From positions 1-29,188 of the forward strand of contig JBNKHC010000170.1 of assembly GCA_050290145.1 (NCBI GenBank): DNA of 29,188 nt, read 5' to 3'. The position numbers and the translations under genes are program-made. The DNA comes from Pelagibius sp050290145. GTDB taxonomy: Bacteria > Pseudomonadota > Alphaproteobacteria > Kiloniellales > Kiloniellaceae. The notes below the pieces were generated by a model. It was not told the origin of the DNA. It made no database searches and was given only the letters and a program-made list of their open reading frames with translations. Shown here piece by piece: positions 1 through 7,810 of this stretch (position 1 is the stretch's first letter; every line of letters starts with the position of its first letter).

Positions 1-1
1 G

Positions 2-121
2 CACTGGCACGGCGCGACGGCGGCGACGGCGATGTCGCATATCGCCATTCAGGAACACGCCGGCGACGGCAAGGTCGTGGAATGGCTGGAACAGGTAAGT
101 GACGAGGACTATCTGGGCTAA
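2..121 (+). CDS. Cupin (GtHNL-like), C-terminal fragment
   Basis: The window opens inside a gene. Its last 39 codons begin with the metal-site motif HWHGAT and run through HIAIQE and EWLEQVSDEDYL to a TAA stop at 119-121. This tail is nearly the same as that of the complete cupin at 1716-2183 (HWHGAT, HIAIQE, EWMEKVSDAQYL), so the two are close paralogues. The family is the small manganese-type cupin typified by the Granulicella tundricola hydroxynitrile lyase, in which the first His of HWHG binds the metal. The N-terminus, any signal peptide and the main metal-binding motif lie outside the window. The cyclase gene follows almost at once, so the two may be co-transcribed. Confidence 0.85.
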   Translation, partial: HWHGATAATAMSHIAIQEHAGDGKVVEWLEQVSDEDYLG

Positions 122-166
122 GATGTGCGGACAGCTGAAGAGGGGGAGCTCGAGCAGCGCTCAGGC

Positions 167-1501
167 ATGAACAACAGAGAGCTGAGTCGCGGGATAGCGA
201 GAGAAGAACTGGCGGGCCTGGCCTACATGTTCTGGGCAAGGCTCTGCGCGCTGGGGATGCTTGCGGTCTGGCTGGGGCTGACCCTGCCGTTCGAGCGCTC
301 GGGCCTCTATCTTGCCGCGATCGTCGCCTTTGCCCTGCTCGGCGCACCGCCCTACCTGCTCGCCCGCTACGGCATCGGCGGCACCTGGGTGACGGCTGCA
401 TTCCTGCTGATTGATGCCACCATCCTCAGCTACATCCTGATACTGCCTGCCCCCTTCTCGGTCGACGGCTGGACGCCTCAGCTTAACCTTCGGCTGCCGA
501 ATTTCCTCTATCTGGGCGTTTTCCTGGTCGGCATGGCCCTCAGCTACTCGCCCGCGCTCGTGATCTGGACCGGGATCGCCTCGGTCGCCGCGTGGAGCGC
601 CGGCTTTCTCTGGGTCGCCGGGATGCCCGGGTCCGACACTCACACGTCGGAGGAATTTCTGGATCAAGGGCTCAGTTCGGAAGCGGTGATCAGCGCATAC
701 CTCGACCCGAACGCGGTCAGCCTGACGACATTGTACAACGAGGCGGTTTTCCTCGTTCTCGTGACCGTGATTCTGGCGCTGACAGTCTGGCGCTCGCGCC
801 GGCTGGTGCGCCGGCAGGTGGCGGCAGAGGCCCAGCGGAGTGCGCTCTCGCGCTATTTCTCGCCCAATATCGTCGACGAGCTTTCCAACAACAGCGACGC
901 CTTGGACCAGCCGGCGGTCCGGCCGGTGGCGGTGCTCTTCGCCGATATGGTCGGCTTCACCGAAATCTCGGAGCGTCTTGCGCCCGAGGCGCTTGTGAGC
1001 CTGCTCAGCGATTTCCACAGGCGCCTTGCCGGCACCGCCTTCGACCACGACGGAACCGTGGACAAGTACATCGGCGATTCGATCATGGTGCACTTCGGCA
1101 CGCCGCGGACACAGGACGATGATCCGGCGCGCGCGCTCGCCTGTGCGGCCGCCATGATTGCCGAGATCGAGCACTGGAACGGCGAGCGTGAGCGGGCCGG
1201 TGAGGCGCCGGTCCGGATCGGGATCGGCGCCCACTACGGTGAGGTGCTGGTCGGCAACATCGGCGACGCCCGCCGGCTGGAATACACGGTCTTGGGCGAT
1301 GCCGTAAATGTGGCGAGCCGGCTCGAGCGACTCACGCGCGAGATCGGCGCTAGCCTGGTTGTAAGCGACGCTCTGGTCCGCGCCGTGCGCGACTGCGGGG
1401 CCGATCCCTCGGTCCTCGTTCCGGATCTGCATCACGACCAGACCCGCACCGTGCGCGGCCGGCGCGAACCCGTGGCGGTCTGGTCCAACGCCCCGCGATA
1501 A
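167..1501 (+). CDS. Membrane-anchored class III adenylate/guanylate cyclase
   Basis: A cyclic-nucleotide synthase with an integral membrane sensor half. The first ~215 residues hold about six hydrophobic helices. A short linker with the typical RYFSPNIVDEL sequence follows, then a class III catalytic domain. The catalytic residues are present: the first metal Asp in FADMVGFT (codons near 940-965), the purine-selecting Lys and second metal Asp in KYIGDSIM (near 1067-1090), and the transition-state Asn/Arg in DAVNVASRLE (near 1300-1325). A catalytically active enzyme is therefore likely. Substrate (ATP or GTP) is inferred from family: Lys plus Asp/Thr-type residues usually mean ATP. The start is uncertain. 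GTG at 125 in the same frame adds 14 residues, and neither start has a well-placed Shine-Dalgarno sequence. The gene sits between two paralogous cupin genes. Confidence 0.9.
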   Translation: MNNRELSRGIAREELAGLAYMFWARLCALGMLAVWLGLTLPFERSGLYLAAIVAFALLGAPPYLLARYGIGGTWVTAAFLLIDATILSYILILPAPFSVDGWTPQLNLRLPNFLYLGVFLVGMALSYSPALVIWTGIASVAAWSAGFLWVAGMPGSDTHTSEEFLDQGLSSEAVISAYLDPNAVSLTTLYNEAVFLVLVTVILALTVWRSRRLVRRQVAAEAQRSALSRYFSPNIVDELSNNSDALDQPAVRPVAVLFADMVGFTEISERLAPEALVSLLSDFHRRLAGTAFDHDGTVDKYIGDSIMVHFGTPRTQDDDPARALACAAAMIAEIEHWNGERERAGEAPVRIGIGAHYGEVLVGNIGDARRLEYTVLGDAVNVASRLERLTREIGASLVVSDALVRAVRDCGADPSVLVPDLHHDQTRTVRGRREPVAVWSNAPR

Positions 1502-1634
1502 CCCGGCTGACGGTCGCCGCAAGGGCGGTCTTTCATACCGACCTGTGAAACGCAACGGCTGTCAACGGACCCGGCACATTTATGAGCAGATCGCATAAGT
1601 CCATGCGAATTAACCCGGGTAGTCGAGGAGGTTC

Positions 1635-1687
1635 ACCAGCACCAACTGGTGGATCGACGGTGGAGACCGATCCGACTGCCGTCGACC
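1635..1687 (+). promoter_or_regulatory. Inverted repeats in the leader of the exported cupin gene
   Basis: The 214-bp gap between the cyclase and the cupin holds CACCAG-N6-CTGGTG near 1635-1652, then TCGACGG and its complement CCGTCGA about 18 bases apart (near 1653-1685). These could be an operator or a leader hairpin. I see no convincing -10/-35 pair. Only the inverted repeats are observed; the role is a guess. Confidence 0.3.
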
Positions 1688-1715
1688 GACCACTGCAGCC
1701 AAGGGAACCACATAG

Positions 1716-2183
1716 ATGAAGTCGCTTCTGACCGGTATCTGCGCGCTGACGCTGCTCGCGGGCACACCGGCTCTCGCACAGACGATGGAGATCACGGAAA
1801 ACGGATCCCAGCCCTCGGTCATGGGTTCTTCCGAGTATTTCACCGGGGTGGCCGTCATCGACCCGATGTTCGCACCCAATGATGTCAGGTCTTTTTCGGC
1901 CGGGCATGTGACCTTCGCGCCCGGCGCCCGCTCGGCCTGGCACACGCATCCGGCGGGTCAGACCCTCGTGGTGACCTCGGGACGCGGCTGGATCCAGCAG
2001 TGGGGCGTTGAAAGACGGGAGATAAAGGCCGGCGACGTGATCTGGACGCCTCCGGGCGTGAAGCACTGGCATGGCGCGACGGAGCAGACCTCAATGGGGC
2101 ATATCGCGATCCAGGAGGTCGTCGGCGGCTCGGCGGTGGAGTGGATGGAGAAGGTCAGCGACGCGCAGTACCTCGCGCAGTGA
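1716..2183 (+). CDS. Exported cupin, hydroxynitrile-lyase-like (GtHNL family)
   Basis: A 155-residue single-domain cupin with a cleavable Sec signal (MKSLLTG, hydrophobic core, then TPALAQ|T around residue 22). The metal site is complete: His76 and His78 in WHTHP, Gln82 where classical cupins have Glu, and His117 in KHWHG. The H/H/Q/H pattern and the ending VEWMEKVSDAQYL match the manganese cupin described as an (R)-hydroxynitrile lyase in Granulicella. Most family members have no tested substrate, so lyase activity is only a possibility. The start is supported by AAGGGAA nine bases upstream. It is followed by a cyclophilin-like gene and a dehydrogenase gene on the same strand, a grouping often seen with these cupins. 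The signal peptide places it in the periplasm. Confidence 0.9.
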   Translation: MKSLLTGICALTLLAGTPALAQTMEITENGSQPSVMGSSEYFTGVAVIDPMFAPNDVRSFSAGHVTFAPGARSAWHTHPAGQTLVVTSGRGWIQQWGVERREIKAGDVIWTPPGVKHWHGATEQTSMGHIAIQEVVGGSAVEWMEKVSDAQYLAQ

Positions 2184-2245
2184 CGCAGGCCGACAACGGA
2201 TGAACGAGCGAGGTGCGTCCGTTTGCTCGACAAAGGGGGAAGGCA

Positions 2246-2710
2246 ATGAAACGGAGACTTACCTGCCTATTGGCCGCTCTCACCGCCTTGTTTCTTGCCG
2301 GCGCCGGGGCGGCGCAGCAGGAAGACGGAGGCAACCCTGCGGAGGGTGAAATGAAAATTCGCATCATTGTCGACGGCGCCGAACTGGGCGCAACGCTGGA
2401 GGACAACGCCGCCAGCCGGGACTTTGCGGCCCTGCTGCCGCTGGACCTCACGCTGTCGGACTACCACGGCACCGAGAAGATCGCCGATCTGCCCTCGCGG
2501 CTGTCGACCGAGGGGCTGCCCGAGGGCGTCGATCCGGACGTCGGCGACATCACCTACTTCGCCCCCTGGGGCAATCTGGCCCTGTTCTATCGCGACTTCG
2601 GCTACGCGCGCGGCCTCGTCCGGCTCGGCCGGATCGAGGCTGGCGTCGAACGCCTTGTCGGGGACGGCGCTCTCAAGGCACGGATCGAGCGGGTCGAAAA
2701 CTCGCAGTGA
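2246..2710 (+). CDS. Exported cyclophilin-like fold protein
   Basis: A 154-residue protein with a Sec signal (MKRRLT, hydrophobic run, GAGAAQQ) and a domain of the small bacterial cyclophilin-like family. Landmarks are IRIIVDGAELGATLEDNAASRDF, in which the charged-helix start and ASRDF stretch are typical, then LPLDLTLSDYHGTEKI, VGDITYFAPWGNLALFYRDF and GLVRLGRIE near the end. Members share the cyclophilin beta-barrel, but no prolyl-isomerase activity can be assumed. The start at 2246 is preferred over codons further upstream because GGGGGAAGG lies just before it and the signal peptide begins there. The dehydrogenase frame opens over its stop, although that gene's own start is downstream at 2773. 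Confidence 0.85.
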   Translation: MKRRLTCLLAALTALFLAGAGAAQQEDGGNPAEGEMKIRIIVDGAELGATLEDNAASRDFAALLPLDLTLSDYHGTEKIADLPSRLSTEGLPEGVDPDVGDITYFAPWGNLALFYRDFGYARGLVRLGRIEAGVERLVGDGALKARIERVENSQ

Positions 2711-2772
2711 ACAAAGCAGAGCCGGCGGCCATGCGGTCGCCTCACGGCTCTTATACTAATCGGAGACACGAA

Positions 2773-3519
2773 ATGAACGACAACATCGCAGGCAAAGTGA
2801 TCGTCATCACGGGCGCCAGCAGCGGCAACGGCGCCGCCGCGGCACGCTATCTCGCCGAGCGCGGCGCAGCCGTCGTGCTGGGCGCCCGCCGGTCGGATCG
2901 TATCGAAGCGCTGGCCAAGGAGCTGAACGACGCCGGGCACAAGGCCAAGGCGGTGACGACCGACGTCGCCGACAAGGACCAGGTGAAGCGGATGGTAGAC
3001 GCTGCCGTGGAGGAATACGGGCGTATCGACGTCCTGCTCAATAACGCGGGCCTGATGCCGCTCGCCCCTCTCGAACGGCTGAAGACCGACGAGTGGGACC
3101 AGATGATCGACATCAATCTTAAGGGCACGCTCTACGGCATCGCGGCCGCACTTCCCCACATGAAGAAGCAGAAGTCGGGCCACATCATCAATGTTTCGTC
3201 CGTCTACGGCCACAAGCTCGGCCCGGATGCGACCGTCTACTGCGCGACCAAGTTCGCTGTCCGGGCCTTGTCCGAGGGCCTGCGGCAGGAAGTGAAGCCC
3301 TACAACATCCGCACGACGGTCATCTCGCCGGGCGCGGTCGCGACCGAGCTCCTGGAGCACATCAGCGAGAAGGAGATCCAGGCACAGACGAAGGAGTTCG
3401 TGAGCCAGATCGCCATCCCGGCCGAGAGCTTTGCCCGGATGGTCGCCTTTGCCGTCAACGAGCCGGAGGATGTCGATGTGAACGAGATCCTCTTCCGACC
3501 GACTGCGCAGCCCATCTGA
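2773..3519 (+). CDS. Short-chain dehydrogenase/reductase (classical SDR)
   Basis: A 248-residue classical SDR. The Rossmann glycine motif is TGASSGNG (13-20), the structural motif NNAG is at 90-93, the catalytic Ser is at 142/143 in NVSSVYGHKLG, and Tyr156 and Lys160 lie in YCATK. GARRSDR after the second strand puts Arg residues where the ribose 2'-phosphate binds, so NADP(H) is the probable cofactor. The tail KFAVRALSEGLRQEV is typical of the YdfG-like SDRs. Substrate is unknown. Start chosen at ATG 2773, where CGGAGA lies seven bases upstream; a longer in-frame start at 2707 would overlap the previous gene and add a non-homologous head. It is the last gene of the cupin / cyclophilin-like / SDR run and ends at a hairpin shared with a convergent gene. 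Confidence 0.92.
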   Translation: MNDNIAGKVIVITGASSGNGAAAARYLAERGAAVVLGARRSDRIEALAKELNDAGHKAKAVTTDVADKDQVKRMVDAAVEEYGRIDVLLNNAGLMPLAPLERLKTDEWDQMIDINLKGTLYGIAAALPHMKKQKSGHIINVSSVYGHKLGPDATVYCATKFAVRALSEGLRQEVKPYNIRTTVISPGAVATELLEHISEKEIQAQTKEFVSQIAIPAESFARMVAFAVNEPEDVDVNEILFRPTAQPI

Positions 3520-3557
3520 CCGGCGCCAGACCGCACCGGCGATGAAAGCCGGACCGG

Positions 3558-3587
3558 GGCGACCGCGCTGAACCTGCGCAGGTCGCC
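3558..3587. terminator. Stem-loop between convergent genes
   Basis: GGCGACCGCGC pairs with GCGC-A-GGTCGCC around a seven-base loop (TGAACCT), giving an 11-bp stem with a one-base bulge. It lies between the stops of the convergent SDR and GrdB-like genes. There is no clean T-tract on either side, so it may work as a bidirectional barrier or as an RNA end-protecting hairpin. Confidence 0.5.
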
Positions 3588-3646
3588 TCTTCCTGCCGCT
3601 GAGGACAGGCCCAGAATCGTTCTTCCAGAAGGCTCCCGGACTCCGT

Positions 3647-4621
3647 CTAGCCGGCTTGCTCGGCTTTCCCGCGCAACCCCTTCGCCACCGCCTTCTGCCG
3701 GTCGAACTCGGCGCGGCGGCGGGCGATCTCCTCGGGACTCAGCTTCTCGAGGTTCATGTAGTCCTCCTTCCAGGCGGCGCTCTCGCTCCAGCGCAGCGGC
3801 GACTGCACGGTGGTGCGCGCCGCCGGCGCGCCCTCCAGCAGCTTGAAGGCCAGCTCCAGGGTGGCGTCCTGGGAGTCCAGGTCGTGCGGCCGCCCGGCGG
3901 CATTGCCCAGGGGAAAGTCGGAGAAGAGGAAGCGCGGCACGCCGACGTACTCGACGATGTCCTTGGCGCAGCCCAGCACCACGCTGGCGATACCCGCCGC
4001 CTCCAGCTGATTGGCGGCAAGGCTGACGCTCTGGTGGCAGACCGGGCAGTTGGGCACCAGGATCGCGGCGTCGACTTTGTCCGCAAGGCAGCGCGCCACC
4101 ACCTCCGGACAGTCGGTGCCCAGCGTCACGCGGTGGCTGCGGTTGGTCGGCAGGCCGTGGAAGCGCGGCGCCAGTTCCCCGATGCGGCCCTTGGCTTCCG
4201 CCCGGCGCAGCGCCGCCAGGGGGAAGTAGCAAGCCTGGTCGCCCTGGGCGTGGTGGTCGCTGTCGACGGCGACGTGCGCGTTGCGCAGGTCGTGGTCTTC
4301 TGCCGTGTCGCCGGAATAGACCTCGTAGAACTTGGCCGCCGCGTTGTAAGGCGCCCCCGGCCCCTGGTCGCCCTTGTCCGGCCGGTAGGGCGCCGCCGTC
4401 ACCACGAGGGCGACGCGGCATTCGGCCAGCGGCCTGGAAAGGGGCCGGAAGGCCACCTCGGCCAGGTGCGCCCACTCGTAGGGCGCGCCGTAGCCCAGGG
4501 TCTGGTAGTAGTCGCGGATGCGCTGGCGGTAGGAGATCGGCACGTCCTCGGGCGACGCGAAGCCGAAGTCTTCCCCGCGCGCGCCGCCCCCGGCATTCTT
4601 CGCTTTGGCGTCTTCTCCCAT
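3647..4621 (-). CDS. GrdB-like protein (glycine/sarcosine/betaine reductase B family, Cys form)
   Basis: A ~324-residue protein resembling component B of glycine/sarcosine/betaine reductases. Visible family features are the N-terminal ISYRQRIRDYY, the VTAAPY and GDQGPGAPYN stretch, the DSDHHAQGDQ segment, RFHGLPTNRSHR, and VPNCPVCHQS followed by ASVVLGCAKDIV. In clostridial GrdB the active site carries selenocysteine. Here the equivalent region has a CPVC pair (codons near 4037-4048) and no in-frame TGA, so a thiol-only chemistry is implied. Whether it reduces glycine-type substrates in this organism is unknown. ATG at 4621 is preferred; a GTG at 4657 adds 12 residues but has no ribosome-binding site. 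It is divergent from the multi-ferredoxin gene, which could supply electrons (inference). Confidence 0.75.
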   Translation of the reverse strand: MGEDAKAKNAGGGARGEDFGFASPEDVPISYRQRIRDYYQTLGYGAPYEWAHLAEVAFRPLSRPLAECRVALVVTAAPYRPDKGDQGPGAPYNAAAKFYEVYSGDTAEDHDLRNAHVAVDSDHHAQGDQACYFPLAALRRAEAKGRIGELAPRFHGLPTNRSHRVTLGTDCPEVVARCLADKVDAAILVPNCPVCHQSVSLAANQLEAAGIASVVLGCAKDIVEYVGVPRFLFSDFPLGNAAGRPHDLDSQDATLELAFKLLEGAPAARTTVQSPLRWSESAAWKEDYMNLEKLSPEEIARRRAEFDRQKAVAKGLRGKAEQAG

Positions 4622-4704
4622 GCCCCATGGTAATCCGAGGTTTCCGCAGAGGTCCACGGCGGCGCGCCCGGCGCCGCAATCCCCGCACGAAAATTAAGGT
4701 CGTC

Positions 4705-4755
4705 TTGACCGGTCCCGGCCCGCTAGTATGCGGGCGAATGGTCGTACCAATTGGT
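4705..4755 (+). promoter_or_regulatory. Candidate promoter with palindromic operator
   Basis: TTGACC (4705-4710) and TATGCG (4727-4732), 16 bases apart, form a plausible but weak sigma-70 promoter for the multi-ferredoxin gene. Just downstream lies the perfect ten-base palindrome ACCAATTGGT (4746-4755), placed where a repressor would block initiation. ACCA/TGGT half-sites are common for GntR-type regulators, but no such gene is in the window. Confidence 0.35.
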
Positions 4756-4891
4756 GCGGAAATCAGGCCAAAAAGGCCGTGCCGCCCCTGGTCAGGCCGC
4801 TGGAGAAAAATAAATCAGCAGGGACCGGGCGGGTCCATCGGGCGGGCTTTCCCGTAAAAACCCTGCGCCTGAGGTAACGGAGAGCAAATTT

Positions 4892-6970
4892 ATGGAGATG
4901 CGCGGCAAGCGCGTCCTCGTCTGCAACTGCGATTCCACCATGCCGCTGGAAGACGCAGCGCTGACCCGCGCCTGCCAGGCCGTCGGCGCGGAGGGCAAGG
5001 CCGAGACCAATACCCAACTCTGCCGGGCCCAGCTCGGCAACTATCAGCGCGCCATCCTGGGCAGCCAGCCCGTCGTGGTCGCCTGCACCCAGGAAGCGCC
5101 GCTGTTCCGCGAGATCGCCGCGGAGGACAATCCCCAAGCGGAGGTGGACTTCGTCAACATCCGCGAGACCGCCGGCTGGTCGGCCGAGGCCAAGGCGGCG
5201 ACACCGAAGATCGCCGCCCTGCTGGCCGTCGCCGCGGTCGAGGCCGAGCCGACGCCCATGGTGGCGCTGGCCTCCCAGGGTGTCTGCCTGGTCTACGGCC
5301 GCGACGACCAGGCCATCGAGGCGGCCAAGCAACTGGCCGGCCGCCTGGACGTGACGGTGCTGCTGAGCGAACCCGGCGAGATCATCCCGCCGCAGGTCAT
5401 GGACGTGCCGATCTTCAAGGGCAGCATCGTGCAGGCCAGGGGCCACCTGGGTGGCTTCGGCATCACCGTGAACGGCTACGCCCCGGCGATCCCCTCGGGG
5501 CGCGGCAAGCTGGGCTTCGATGCGCCGAAGAACAACGCCTTTTCCGAATGCGACCTGATCCTCGACTTGACCGGCGGGCAGCCGCTCTTCCCGGCGGCGG
5601 AGAAGCGCGATGGCTACCTGCGCCCCGACCCAGGCGATCCGGCGGCGGTGCAGCGCGCGCTCTTCGACATTGCCGACATGGTCGGCGAGTACGACAAGCC
5701 GCGCTACGTGAAGTACCGGCCGGAGATCTGCGCCCACTCGCGCAGCCGCAAGACCGGCTGCACCCGCTGCCTCGACGTCTGCCCGACCGGCGCCATCACC
5801 CCGGCCGGCGACACCGTCGACATCGACCCGCTGGTCTGCGCCGGCTGCGGTTCCTGCGCTTCCGTCTGTCCGACCGGCGCCGCGACCTACCAGCTGCCCG
5901 CCGGCGACAGCCTCTTTGAGCGGCTGCGCGGCCTCCTGGGCGCCTATCGCGCGGCCGGCGGCCAGCGCGCGACGCTGCTGCTGCACGACGGCGGCTACGG
6001 CAGCGAGATGATCGGCCTCATGGCGCGCCTGGGCCGCGGCCTGCCGGCCCACGTCATTCCTTTCCCGCTCAACGAAGTGACCCAGGTCGGCATCGACTTC
6101 CTGGCGGCGGCCTTCGCCTACGGCGCCGACCAGGTGGTGGTCCTCGCCGACCCGAAGAAGCGCGACGAGCGCGCCGGCCTCGCCGGACAGATCGGCCTGA
6201 CCGAGAGCGTGCTCGGCGGCCTCGGATACGGCGAAGGGCGCCTCCACGTCATCGACGAAATGGACCCCGACGCGGTGGAGGGCGCGCTCTATGGCCTCGC
6301 CGCGCCGAAGACGGCCATCGAGGCCGGCAGCTTCCTGCCGGTGGGCGGCAAGCGCAGCCGCGCCTTCCTGGCCCTGCGCCATCTGCACGAGAAGGCGCCG
6401 CAGCCGGTCGACGCCCTGCCGCTGGCGCCGGGCGCGCCCTTTGGCCGGGTAAAGGTCGACAGCGAGGGCTGCACCCTCTGCCTGGCCTGCGTCTCCGCCT
6501 GCCCCGCCTCGGCGCTGCTGGACGACGAGAACCGGCCCTGGCTCGGCTTCCAGGAGGACGCCTGCGTGCAGTGCGGCCTCTGCAAGGTGACCTGCCCGGA
6601 GCAGGTCATCACCCTGGAGCCGCGCATCAACTTCACCGGCGAGGCCATGAGCGCGGTCACGCTGAACGAGGAAGAGCCCTTCGAGTGCATCCGCTGCGGC
6701 AAACCCTTCGGCGTGCGGAAGTCCATCGAGCGCATCGCCGAGCAGCTCGCCGGCAAGCATTCCATGTTCCAGGACTCCGCGCAGATCGAGCGCATCAAGA
6801 TGTGCGAAGACTGTCGCATCACCACGCAGTTCGAAAGCGCCGACAACCCCTTCCAGGCAGGTGAGCGGCCGCGCATGCGCACCACCGAGGACTACCTGCG
6901 CGAAAGGGAGGCAGAAGAGACGGCCCCGCAGGTCAACGGCAAGTCCGGTAACGGATCGCAGGATGCCTGA
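4892..6970 (+). CDS. Multi-[4Fe-4S] ferredoxin-type protein (formate-dehydrogenase-associated type)
   Basis: A 692-residue cytoplasmic iron-sulfur protein. It opens with VLVCNCDSTM and a ~250-residue N-terminal region. Four [4Fe-4S] ligand sets follow: Cys290/293/297 (with Cys280 nearby), Cys316/319/322/326, Cys527/530/533/537 and Cys558/561/564/568. They form two ferredoxin pairs separated by a ~190-residue domain of the HdrA/MvhD-like electron-transfer type. Two CxxC pairs near the C-terminus (599/602 in CIRCGKPF and 638/641 in MCEDC) look like a zinc or further cluster site. Large proteins like this usually lie beside formate dehydrogenase maturation genes; no dehydrogenase is seen here. 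The start has GGAGA nine bases upstream. The C-terminal tail (QVNGKSGNGSQDA) is probably disordered. It is likely an electron carrier, with partner unknown. Confidence 0.88.
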   Translation: MEMRGKRVLVCNCDSTMPLEDAALTRACQAVGAEGKAETNTQLCRAQLGNYQRAILGSQPVVVACTQEAPLFREIAAEDNPQAEVDFVNIRETAGWSAEAKAATPKIAALLAVAAVEAEPTPMVALASQGVCLVYGRDDQAIEAAKQLAGRLDVTVLLSEPGEIIPPQVMDVPIFKGSIVQARGHLGGFGITVNGYAPAIPSGRGKLGFDAPKNNAFSECDLILDLTGGQPLFPAAEKRDGYLRPDPGDPAAVQRALFDIADMVGEYDKPRYVKYRPEICAHSRSRKTGCTRCLDVCPTGAITPAGDTVDIDPLVCAGCGSCASVCPTGAATYQLPAGDSLFERLRGLLGAYRAAGGQRATLLLHDGGYGSEMIGLMARLGRGLPAHVIPFPLNEVTQVGIDFLAAAFAYGADQVVVLADPKKRDERAGLAGQIGLTESVLGGLGYGEGRLHVIDEMDPDAVEGALYGLAAPKTAIEAGSFLPVGGKRSRAFLALRHLHEKAPQPVDALPLAPGAPFGRVKVDSEGCTLCLACVSACPASALLDDENRPWLGFQEDACVQCGLCKVTCPEQVITLEPRINFTGEAMSAVTLNEEEPFECIRCGKPFGVRKSIERIAEQLAGKHSMFQDSAQIERIKMCEDCRITTQFESADNPFQAGERPRMRTTEDYLREREAEETAPQVNGKSGNGSQDA

Positions 6971-7032
6971 CATCAGCCGCTTTGGCGGCACGGAGAGTGG
7001 CTGAGCTGGAGGCTGCCTTCAGCGGCCTGCAC

Positions 7033-7737
7033 ATGATGCAGCTCCTGGCGGCCAACCTTATCGTGCTGGCCGCGACGGCGGTGCAGGCCGCCACCGGCAT
7101 CGGCTTCGCTCTCATCGCCATCCCGCTGCTCGCCCTGGTCGACCTCGCCTTCGTGCCAGGGCCCAGCGTCTTCGTCGCACTCTTCCTCGCCCTCTTCATG
7201 ACCTCGGCGGGCCGCAGCGTCATCGAAAGGCCGGAGCTCACCCGCATCGGCGGCGGCGTGGTGGCGGGCGCGACGCTCGGCGCCCTGCTGCTGATCTTCA
7301 TCGACCTGGACAACATGGCGCCGGTCTTCGGCGCCGTCATCCTAACCGCCGTCGCCATCAGCCTCACCGGCCTGCACCTGCCCTTCACCACCCGCAACCT
7401 CGTCGGCGTCGGCGCCATCGCCGGCGTCATGGGCGTGCTCTCGGGCATTCACGGCCCGCCCCTGGCCCTGCTCTACCAGCGCAGCGAGCCGGACAAGGCG
7501 CGCGCCATGATCGCTTCGGTCTTCTTCGTCGCCTACATCGCCACCATCGCCGCCCTGGCCAGCGCCGGCCATTTCGGCCTGCGGGAGGTGATCCTTGGGG
7601 TAGCCCTGCTGCCGGGCTTCTTCCTCGGCTACTTTCTCTCCACCCGCTTCTTCAGGATCAGCAACCCCGCCGCCTTTCGGACCGGCGTCCTCGTCATCGC
7701 GGCGGCCAGCGCCGTCGCGCTGATCTTCAAGGGCTAG
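7033..7737 (+). CDS. TauE/SafE-family membrane exporter
   Basis: A ~234-residue polytopic membrane protein with about eight hydrophobic segments. TauE/SafE landmarks are the opening ANLIVLAATAVQAATGIGFALI, in which the G-x-G-F turn is typical, PLLALVDL, GVLSGIHGPPLALLYQ with the second-half Gly-Pro motif, and FFLGYFLSTRFF near the end. The family moves small anions such as sulfite, sulfoacetate or taurine breakdown products; the substrate here cannot be read from sequence. The start is unclear. ATG 7033 sits just before the first helix, while GTG 6997 and TTG 6982 are also open, with GGAGA almost touching the GTG. It follows the ferredoxin gene by a short gap, so co-transcription is likely. 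Confidence 0.8.
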   Translation: MMQLLAANLIVLAATAVQAATGIGFALIAIPLLALVDLAFVPGPSVFVALFLALFMTSAGRSVIERPELTRIGGGVVAGATLGALLLIFIDLDNMAPVFGAVILTAVAISLTGLHLPFTTRNLVGVGAIAGVMGVLSGIHGPPLALLYQRSEPDKARAMIASVFFVAYIATIAALASAGHFGLREVILGVALLPGFFLGYFLSTRFFRISNPAAFRTGVLVIAAASAVALIFKG

Positions 7738-7748
7738 GGGGCAGCCGT

Positions 7749-7764
7749 CTTCAGACGGGCTTAA
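7749..7764 (+). terminator. Weak hairpin downstream of the TauE-type gene
   Basis: CCGTCT and AGACGG form a six-base-pair inverted repeat with almost no loop, ten bases after the TauE-type stop. GCTTAACTT follows rather than a real T-tract. It may slow or end transcription before the peptidase gene, but the support is thin. Confidence 0.25.
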
Positions 7765-7810
7765 CTTCCCCTCGCCTAGACTCGCCCGGTTCCAGTAGGC
7801 TGCACGGACC

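Noticed and set aside
3647..4657. Selenocysteine insertion in the GrdB-like gene
   Set aside because: No in-frame TGA is present and the active-site region reads CPVC.
4763..6991. A 742-codon open frame antisense to the multi-ferredoxin gene, and similar long antisense frames across the window
   Set aside because: They mirror strongly supported genes on the other strand, have Arg/Gly/Ala/His-rich low-information translations and no domain motifs. They follow from high G+C at third positions.
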